Notes under the pieces: generated by a model
Seen by the model: only the letters and a program-made list of their open reading frames with translations
Database searches by the model: none
Told to the model about the DNA's origin: nothing
Made by a program: the position numbers and the translations under genes
Shown: piece after piece, positions 9,535 through 17,006 of the stretch
How the letters are laid out: each line of letters starts with the position of its first letter
Numbering within the stretch: the stretch's first letter is position 1
Assembly: GCA_034696485.1 (NCBI GenBank)
Contig: JAQIWT010000629.1
Span: 1-17,006 of the forward strand
Direction of reading: 5' to 3'
Source: Isohypsibius dastychi
Taxonomy: Eukaryota > Tardigrada > Eutardigrada > Parachela > Isohypsibiidae
DNA length: 17,006 nucleotides

Positions 9535-10687
9535 TCATTTATTGGAGCGCAAATACGGAATACTTGAGGGGGTTCCATTTTGTAGAGATTCCAAACTTCT
9601 GAGACCCATTTGAGAATACGGTGACATCCCATTTGACAAAAAAGGCATCATTGGCTTCCATGAAGCAGAAGAAGAAGAAGATGGTAGATCGTAAGTCAAG
9701 TAAGGCGGAAATGACATTTGCGGATGACATCTCGGTGGCCATAAACTGTTCTGCGCAGAGATGCACGGCCGCGGTGGGAAATTCGGACTGAAATATGGTC
9801 TACCCATTTGTAAATGATGTGGGAATAACCAGTTCTGGATCATATTTTTTGAATGGTCTTCCGGTTTCCGAAGGGCCGAGTAATGCTTACTGAACTCAGA
9901 AAACGAGGAAGAGAGAAGGGCGACATTAGTTTGCGGTTGGATGGGGAGAGACGCTGAGCTGCAGCTGTCCTTGGAGCCCGTGGTGACCTTTTCGGTTTTC
10001 CGCCACTTTGCGCGTCGGTTTTGAAACCAAACTTGAATTCGTGCTTCGGTCAACTGAATCCGCATAGCTAATTCATCTCTGTACAAAAAAAGACAAATCA
10101 GATAAAGCAACAGGTGAAGTATTTTTTACCATTATCTAAATTGCTTTCTAAATCCGAAACAGTTATGCGCAACAGGTGGTTGTTCGGCGGAAGTATTTTG
10201 TCATTCGTGTTGAATTAAATATGTAGATCAAACCTCAACAATCAAAATATGGAAAATGATGATTTTATCTTCTCTATCATATTTAACACAGTATATTGCC
10301 ACCGTTTGTCAGAAACTATTTTTTTCGAGCAATTCGCATTTCCGGTGCTGATGTCACAAACATGAGTAGATTGAAGATGTCTTACCTCACGAACACATCA
10401 GGATAGTGAGTTTTTGAAAAACACTTTTCCAGTTCTTGTAGTTGGAAAGCCGTAAATGTTGTACGATATCTCCGCTGTTTGCTGCCATAATTCCCGGCTT
10501 TTCGCAGTTTATTCGAAAGGTCACCTTCGTCAAAATCCTTTTCCGATCCATATTCATCCATCTCCACACCAGACAACGATGAAGCTGTTCTTAAATCCGG
10601 ATAATCCGACTTTCTTGGATCTGATTTGAAGCTACAATCCGACGGCACAGGAGATGGTGAAAAAACAACCGTTCCTAAATCCGCCAT
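9535..10687 (-). CDS. al/ARX: Aristaless/Arx-type paired-like homeodomain transcription factor
   Basis: Exons 10687-10386 and 10078-9535 (minus); 307-nt intron; 281 aa. The homeodomain is residues 71-130, opening Q-R-R-Y-R-T-T-F-T and including T-H-Y-P-D-V-F, L-T-E-A-R-I-Q and W118-F-Q120-N-R-R-A-K-W-R-K. Q at homeodomain position 50 and the [10 protein letters not shown] start are typical of the aristaless/Arx group (nematode alr-1), as I recall it. There is no paired domain. The N terminus is acidic and serine-rich, with no evident octapeptide. The C-terminal half is rich in Pro, Ser, Met and Phe. The last residues, [10 protein letters not shown], resemble a degenerate, shortened OAR motif (S-S-I-x-x-L-R). 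A nuclear factor binding TAAT sites, in neuronal or appendage patterning in relatives. The start is ATG 10687. The intron splits the codon of R101 (AG|A), homeodomain position 31. An Alx- or Prrx-type assignment is less likely. Confidence 0.93.
9667..9683. repeat. Short GAA trinucleotide run within the homeobox coding region
   Basis: A gaagaagaagaag stretch on the plus strand. On the coding (minus) strand it encodes the poly-serine run S-S-S-S-S in the C-terminal half of the homeobox protein. A potential length-variable tract. Confidence 0.5.
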
Positions 10688-10941
10688 GACCAAAACGCAC
10701 GGAAAAAGTAATCGATCTCAACTCTTTTAGACCTTAATTTGTGACAATCCACCAGATTTGTTATAATAACTTTTTGCGGCCGGGAAATTGAGAAGGTGGC
10801 TTCGGCTTTGAAAGCGTTGAAGCAAACTGTCAAAATGCCCGCAAGGGATTTTGTCCATCACGCACGGAAAATATAATCACCGAAATTGCTACCAACTTGG
10901 AACAAATGATTCATTTTATTCGCTAGACGACAATATTCATC

Positions 10942-10970
10942 GGAAGAAGAAAGAAAAAGAAAGAAGGAAG
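10942..10970. repeat. Homopurine (GA-rich) tract
   Basis: 29 consecutive purines of the ggaagaagaaagaaaaag type, about 255 nt upstream of the homeobox start codon. GA tracts can act as GAGA-type promoter elements, but nothing else supports that here. Confidence 0.5.
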
Positions 10971-11161
10971 CAAGTGCGTTTAAACTTGTGCAGGAACTGC
11001 TTGGTTCAAAGTCGTAGGTAATTGTTATTAGCACTGTAGATTATGACCTTGGCACTTGGTGTGGTCAAACAGGATAAAAGGATGGATGAACCGTAAAATT
11101 GGTGTCATTTGATTATCATACAGGAAAGGGAATCTGGCTACCGTGTCAGGCTGGCACATGT

Positions 11162-11311
11162 TAATTATCACCCCTAACAAGGCTGCTCATGTACTTTCTG
11201 CGTTTTAACCGTTCAAGCGGGCAAATTACTTTAAAGCTGCAGAAGAATGAATTCTGCAAAAAAAGCGTCGAAAGCTCAAGGTAGATTTCTTATCCACCTT
11301 ATAATTATCAC
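11162..11311. promoter_or_regulatory. Candidate GATA/TAATTA site cluster upstream of the homeobox gene
   Basis: The 10-mer TAATTATCAC occurs at 11162-11171 and again at 11302-11311. Each copy joins a homeodomain core (TAATTA) to a GATA site (GATAA on the other strand). CTTATCC at about 11290 and GATTATCAT at 11111-11119 add further GATA cores. They lie about 425-625 nt upstream of the homeobox ATG. Sequence pattern only. Confidence 0.25.
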
Positions 11312-13839
11312 TTCCTTTCGTAAGTCCAGCGGCAAGAATGACTGTATCTGTTCCAGAGAATAAGGTTGGATTCACCAGCGTCCGCTGACTTTAAAAAGGG
11401 CAACAGCGACAAAAGAATTTGAATAATCTAGTTCGAACTTTGATTCACCTTTGCATTGGCAAAATTTTTCAAAAACGCACTATAACAGCGTATTTCCAAG
11501 TTATTTGTACGTGTCGACATATTTTGGGGAAGCTCCTACGGGCGATAAAGCGTGAATAGTTTTTATGTTGTTCTTTGGTTGTATTAATTACGCTCAATTA
11601 CCGGGCGCTAGTTTTTTTGGCTCTCGTCATTCGCTCGAGACGCAACAACAAGTCGCCGGCACTCCTAATCAATTAAACGTGTCATTCAATGCGCCAAAAA
11701 ACCTGTTTCTCGGCATAAAAACAAGCCCCCCAAAAAATGGTCATCAGAAGAAAAATACTGCCACTGCGAAATGTGAAATCATTTTTATTTACCCAACCGA
11801 TTTCATCTCTCGTGCACCAAAGTCTCAATGTTTCATTTCAAAGTGGCAAAAACCGAACTGATCTGTCATCGTTTATTCTTTTTCAAATTGACAAATTTGA
11901 TCGTTAAATCGTTTGACTGAATGTTGATCTCTAAGTACCATCATATTTTGTTTATTCCACTATACTATCATATTTCATTCATCAATTGGCTCATTCAGAA
12001 CTCTTCCCGTTTATTTCCAGGTGCCGCCAATTTCGGTTAATAACAACTAGCACCTGCATGCTCACATTTTTGATGCTAAAAGTCAAAGCAAAACTTAGAT
12101 ATCAACATATTCCTAGTAACTTTAACGCACATTTCGTTATAGATAAATGATCCCCCAGGTAATATTTCATCCTGCAGACATCAGGCTATGTATGAATGCC
12201 CCTAACCAAATTTGTCCAAAGAAGCTGGCGTTTTCTTCAAAGGTTTTTGATTCTTTCAAACGATATTTTATTAACAACCACGTAAAAAAACACACAAAAA
12301 TAATCCCTGACTTTTATTTTCTATTAAAATGATTATGAATGGGTCAATGTTGCAGAACATATCAAATGATAGCTGACTTGACTGGAACTTTCGGAATGTC
12401 TGGAATGGAGGAAATAACTGTTCTATGAAAGGGATATTTTGCATAAGCTCTTTTTAAGATTCTGTGGCTCCATACTTTTTATGAAATTACAAATTATGAT
12501 TGGAAATTCGAAGCTGCTGTCATCTTTGTTACATTCTTCTTTAGTTCGGGCTGACATGAAATATGGCGAACGAAAGGTCAGAGCATTCACAGGCGATCGC
12601 AGCGCCATCATAGTGATCGGTTAATGCATAAGCCAAAAAGGCTCAAATCGCTGTCTCGTTTGCCAATTTTCAGATTCCAAGACCATTTTTTTAACCATCC
12701 CCGTGTGACACAAACTAAATAGACGACAATAGAAACAAATTACAGAAATGCTGTTTTTTTCATAGAATTTTTGAGATCGGTAGAATATTAATACATATCA
12801 GAATAAATACATAGTGCAATATATTTTTGAAACCTTGCGTCGCAGCTGATTGAAAAGCGTAATGAGAGAACATGTACATTAGATCACACAGCATTTCGGG
12901 ATTACAAGGGGCTGGACATTACCGATAGAAGTCCGGTAGTAGTAAGGTTTGCGGGAATTATTCCTTCAATATCTTTCGTGACTGCGAACTTGAGAGACCA
13001 CGATTCTTGGCCTAACATTACAAGCAGTACTATGTACTGGATCCACCGGATGAATAATAATTATAACTGATACCGGAAAAAAGAAATCGAAGTGGCCCTA
13101 CAGTTGTATGAATTCGGGCAAATTGAAGATCGCTGTTGGTTCTTTCTTTAATTATTTATTTTGAATGTATTTTTTTGTGATTAAAAATGCTGCCTAATAC
13201 AAATTAGAAGTAAGAAATAGAATTACTGATAGGAAAGAATGGAATTAAAAACCTTGGAGTGAGGATTTATCTTTCTTTTCCAGCACTTCCTCAACGAAGG
13301 TTATTCAGCTCTTGTTCTTACGTTTTCGTATTTTATGGGAAAATATTTGCCCTTGATCGATTTTCCGAAGTTATTTATTTCATGCCATATCGACAGAATT
13401 TCGTTTTCAAGACATGCTCTACGTGTTTCATACGGCAGAGTGTTGAACGGCAATGTGGAAAGATAAACATTTATTCAGCCAAGCAAATTGCTTGTCTAAA
13501 CAGTAAGAACTGCATTGATCGAATCATCCCACAATTCAAAATGTTGCCTTACACGAAACCTGACAAACATTCAAATTGATTACTTTCCAAGACATACGTA
13601 ATTTCAAACACGAAATTCTATTTTTTCACACCAATCAAATTCGAGGCAACACAGATTGCGAAGAACAAAAAAATGCATTTATGTTGCTCAACTTTCCAAT
13701 AACGGAATACAGGTACAACGTTTTCAAAAGATCGCTGTTGAAAGTCAGGTATGAAACGATAAATCTATGTCTAAAACCGCGGAAAAACAACCACAATTGT
13801 ACGTCAAAGCGAAAAATACAGTGAGAGAAACCAGTTGCA

Positions 13840-14577
13840 TCAAGGTCGTGGAAGCGCGCGCTTTTTGTTCGAAATCAGTCCGGATGAATAAGGAACAAAA
13901 GACGGCGGATTTGGATGCGCCTTTCCAGATCCCGACATTAAACTGTCAATGCTGAAGGAAAGATTACTCGGTTTACTTTCTTCGGGAGGGGGAGAAGAAG
14001 ATGTTGGCGAAGGAGTGGGAGATCCAAAATATTCCATTTGTTCCACGCTAGCTTCTCGTGATGACTGCTGGCAGTTGGCGTTCTGAATTCCACCAGAAGA
14101 CTTTGTTTTAGGCTTTCGCTTTCGTCTGCGAAAATTACCGTTTTCGAACATTTCGTCGCAATTTGGATCGAGCGTCCAATAATTCCCTTTTCCCGGCTTT
14201 CCCTTTTCCCGTGGCACTTTGACGAAGCAGTCGTTTAAGCTCAAGTTGTGTCTAATCGAGTTCTGCCATCCCTGTTTATTTTCATGATAATACGGGAACT
14301 TGTCAATGATGAATTTGTAAATTCCAGAAAGTGTGACCTTTTGATCGGGGGCCGCACGAATCGCCATTGCTATTAGCGCGATATAAGAATAAGGTGGTTT
14401 TTGGTGTTTGATCGGTTTGGGGAAGACATCCAAGAGCCCAGCACAATGCTGTCCAAACGGCAAATGTGGAAAGATGGGAAATGGATATTGGCCAAATGGT
14501 GCGCCGGCCAGTTGAGGGGGATAGAAGAACTGACCGGGAAAATATTGATAACGAGCGTCCAGAATCCTGCTGTACAT
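13840..14577 (-). CDS. FOXL1: FoxL1-type forkhead transcription factor, single exon
   Basis: Uninterrupted frame, 245 aa, from ATG 14577-14575 (context aaaATG) to TGA at 13842-13840. An aromatic, Pro-rich N terminus (1-55) precedes a complete forkhead domain at about 60-156. Its landmarks are [15 protein letters not shown]104[19 protein letters not shown], wing residues G-K-P-G-K-G-N-Y-W, and [20 protein letters not shown] and the N-G-N-[FY]-R-R-R-K-R-K-P end match FoxL1 as I recall it better than FoxC (I-T-M-A-I, G-S-F) or FoxD. The C-terminal region has an S/T-P-rich segment (186-200) and F208-S-I-D-S-L-M214, an eh1-like motif of the kind that recruits Groucho/TLE. A nuclear DNA-binding factor; vertebrate FOXL1 is also intronless and acts in gut mesenchyme. 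The role here is inferred. A possible poly(A) signal (TTTATT on plus) lies at 13470-13475, some 365 nt downstream. Confidence 0.92.
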   Translation of the reverse strand: MYSRILDARYQYFPGQFFYPPQLAGAPFGQYPFPIFPHLPFGQHCAGLLDVFPKPIKHQKPPYSYIALIAMAIRAAPDQKVTLSGIYKFIIDKFPYYHENKQGWQNSIRHNLSLNDCFVKVPREKGKPGKGNYWTLDPNCDEMFENGNFRRRKRKPKTKSSGGIQNANCQQSSREASVEQMEYFGSPTPSPTSSSPPPEESKPSNLSFSIDSLMSGSGKAHPNPPSFVPYSSGLISNKKRALPRP

Positions 14578-17006
14578 TTTATCCAGTTTTAAAAATTAAA
14601 TCTCCGATATGTTTACAGTTGGAAAGCGAAAATAGATGCGTGACAAATAGAAAGACGTTTTAATTGAACTGAATTTATATATTGAGCTGTTTTATGAAAC
14701 TCCGCCTTTTATAATAAACTTCATCTCAAGCAGGACGTCTTGTACTATTTGTCATATGGTGTTGCTTGAACAGCGATTGCATTGGATCAACAAAGGTTGT
14801 TTTATTTAATCCGGATCGAAGTTTCATGTTGACATTGCACGCGCTTAATGTGTCCACAGACTGTTATGTTTCCTCTTTCCTCGGTTCAGTCATGAAATAA
14901 AGTTCGTCACATTTGCTGCTGCGCTGTATTGATTACAATCGGCGGCCAATCGTCGGGTTTTATATTTTCAACGACCTGTGGGACACCGCTTTTAGCACTA
15001 AGTGTTTAAACGCCGGGGTGTCGAGCATTCAGTTCATCGCTCCTTCCTCACTGCTTTCACATTTTTCAACTGTGTAAATTAATAAAACTGTACTTATTTA
15101 TATGGTTGAATGCTTTTCAGTAGTTATAAAATGAAATAATAAATATGTGTAAACAAGAAACTGTTTCAGTAAGCCTTGATTGCCTCTGCCATAAAAAAGC
15201 TAGGCGAACGTCCTAGTACATGTATTTAAAGAATCTTTTTAGCAATTATGACTGATGTCTAAACGGAAGACTGGGACTCAAATATTCGGCCGTCATTTGT
15301 TAACTCAGAAACGAATAGATTCACTAATTGAATCCCCTAATTAGAGGTTCGATACAATACAGTAATACCAGGATATACTAATAAAGAAACTCCAGCTGTG
15401 ATACAGGAAAATAAAGATAAACACTGATGCTGACAAAATAAAGTTTACAAAAATGTCTGTCCTCTAAAATCTAACACTTTGGTTATGATAATCCATCGCA
15501 AGTGGCAAGTGACATAAAAACCATAAAACTGTTATTATTAATAAGCTGGAATACCGAAATCTGACGGAGACTGAACAAATGCAGTTGCTCTGGCAGTGAC
15601 ATTGAAAATGGAAAAACATTTTAATCTGCACTCAGGATTTTCAGAAATGTCACGCGCCAAAACTCAACATTTCCTCGTTTGCAAAAAAATGTCACCTTTT
15701 CATGCTTGGCACGGCATAGTTTGTTGGAACCAATCCTGCAAGATTCACGTTTCCTTTGTCAGAAGGTTTTTGAATGTTTATTTTAGTGCCAGGCATTGTT
15801 TCCATAGCCTCAAGCACGGGTTAAAGTGAAACATATTTCCGAGATGGATGGATGATGTAAACAATCGCAAAGTAAAGATTGGAGAATGTCGTTGAGTGAC
15901 GATCAGTTTATTTTTCTTGTCGCCGAGCGGGGGTTATTTTAGCGCTGTAGCTCAATTTGTTACATTTCCCTTTCACGACACACAATTCTAACACAAACAT
16001 GCACATGCTCCAATAAGCAGAGTTTATTTGCATATCTGGTTATATCTACAATAGAGCTGGATATGATGACTAGGTTGCCTTGGTTGGATTTTTAACAATA
16101 TCCTTTCAATGTAGATCGAACATTCTTCTTGTAATCCCTCCATTCACGTCAAGTTTATCAATTTGTAAGCACACTTGAATAATATTCCAACTAGAAGTGA
16201 GCAAGTTAAATTCAAGCTGACAGCAGGTCGGACCTTTCTCCACAAGTTATTCTAGCACTTTTCATTTCTCAACAATTTGTTTTCTCAAACAGCAACCTCC
16301 CATGGTTGTGTCAATTGGCGCGAAAGTGCTTTGAAAGAACGGCCGACGAAAAGCGAGAGCCAGATGCGTCCACGTTGTTATTCAAAATAATAAGCAACAT
16401 TCTGTGACGCAAGGCCAGCTTTGTTTACTATAATAATGTGGACCTTATGCGTTAACTGGAATAAAAATCGAACGTCGTCAGCGAAACACGGCAAATGTCC
16501 GAAAAACGAACAAACACCCCGCTCAGCTTTTCTTGGAAACAATAAGAATTAAAAAAAAACATTAATGGTTTAAATCAGAAGAAAGTCACTTAATTACCAT
16601 TACAAAATTCACGACAACGCAAGCAAAACTTTGGCACCTAATTTCGACCGTATTTCATTTAAATTCGTTTACCATAAATTCATTTACAGAATTCTACTCG
16701 TATTGTTTTTCAGAGTTACCACTACCTTTAATTCGAGTATGAAAACCGAATCCAACGAAAATTGTCAAAGAAAACATTCTGGCATTGTCTCCAACATATT
16801 CCAAGTTCTAAATGGTTATGCGACCAAAAAACAATCAGAGCCATGTTAAAACATGGCATATCTTGACATCTTTCAAATGTATCATTAGTATCACAATATT
16901 AATACAAAATAAAGAATTACCGTTCTTATAATACAACGTGCCCATACGTCACAGGGTTAAGCTTGAATTTGATGATATCCATGTGAAGTTTGATCAGATT
17001 ACAGCT
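14578..17006. other. Non-coding region upstream of the forkhead gene, to the window end
   Basis: 2,429 nt with no supported gene. It holds a TATA-type promoter and four GTAAACA/TGTTTAC forkhead-consensus sites (14610, 15149, 15857, 16422). Two homeodomain cores sit close together at 15325-15343: TAATTGAAT, close to the paired-class P3 site, and TAATTA. Open frames at 15596-15829 and 16631-16849 have no recognisable features. A GGTTCGATAC word at 15347 resembles a tRNA B box, but no cloverleaf fits around it. Confidence 0.5.
14674..14713 (-). promoter_or_regulatory. Candidate TATA promoter of the forkhead gene
   Basis: The minus strand reads TATAAAAGGCGG starting at 14713, a close match to the TATA consensus with a GC-rich 3' flank, 129-136 nt upstream of the ATG. 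A second candidate, TATATAAA, lies at 14681-14674. A start site about 30 nt downstream of the first would give a 5' UTR of about 100 nt. Confidence 0.45.

Larger units (their letters stand above)
10688..13839. other. Intergenic between the homeobox and forkhead genes; probable regulatory DNA
   Basis: 3,152 nt with no supported gene. It lies upstream of the homeobox gene and downstream of the forkhead gene, both transcribed leftward. It holds a homopurine tract (10942-10970) and repeated TAATTATCAC words (11162, 11302). Several open frames occur: 11565-11861 (98 codons, ATG), 13259-13579 (106 codons, GTG) and 13576-13824 (82 codons, TTG). None shows a domain, signal or splice context that I trust. 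Confidence 0.5.

Noticed and set aside
11565-11861. 98-codon ATG-started plus-strand frame.
   Set aside because: No signal peptide, domain or repeat pattern that I can support; this length is expected by chance in several kilobases of spacer.
13259-13824. Two plus-strand open frames of 106 and 82 codons downstream of the forkhead gene.
   Set aside because: They begin at GTG and TTG, have no domain similarity and lie in AT-rich spacer. A ttttccag acceptor-like site near 13283 is not backed by a matching donor.
15300-15420. tRNA-like B-box word (GGTTCGATAC).
   Set aside because: No A box at the right spacing and no acceptor or anticodon stem can be formed around it.
15370-15460. Minus-strand TATCACAGCTGG, resembling the 5' end of the miR-2 family.
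   Set aside because: The upstream arm pairs poorly and the similarity stops after the seed, so no convincing precursor hairpin.

Overview
This is an animal nuclear genome window. The evidence is five protein-coding genes that are intron-split or of developmental type, all 14 inferred introns GT-AG, T-rich acceptor tracts, and metazoan families: WDR37, astacin, a paired-like homeobox gene and a forkhead gene. Most introns are very short (52-70 nt, with a few of 96-458 nt) and the genes are compact, which suggests a small-genome invertebrate, perhaps an ecdysozoan such as a nematode. I cannot fix the species. I recognise no transposon, tRNA, rRNA or CRISPR. Layout, left to right: (1) 1-274, minus strand: two terminal exons of a possible gene running off the left edge, unrecognised. 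(2) 493-2214, plus: complete three-exon WDR37 (534 aa). (3) 2767-3717, plus: four-exon gene for a 215-aa secreted, probably GPI-anchored protein with one folate-receptor-like cysteine-rich domain. (4) 4986-7782, plus: nine-exon astacin (M12A) zinc metalloprotease whose catalytic domain is followed by a linker and a complete four-bladed hemopexin-like domain. (5) 9535-10687, minus: two-exon aristaless/Arx-type paired-like homeobox gene (281 aa). (6) 13840-14577, minus: intronless FoxL1-type forkhead gene (245 aa). About 3.2 kb separates the two transcription-factor genes, and at least 2.4 kb of non-coding sequence lies upstream of the forkhead gene. These are the likely places for regulatory DNA. 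How the genes relate: the first half holds cell-biology and extracellular genes (a scaffold, a surface or secreted binding protein, a secreted protease). The second half is a pair of developmental regulators on the same strand. Nothing shows a shared pathway among all of them. The most notable observation is the astacin-hemopexin protein. It looks like a matrix metalloproteinase in plan (signal, propeptide, zinc protease, hinge, hemopexin propeller closed by two cysteines) but is built on a different protease family. The join lies inside one uninterrupted exon, so it is not a gene-prediction artefact. Exon boundaries were read by eye from frame, splice signals and family homology recalled from memory; no searches were run.
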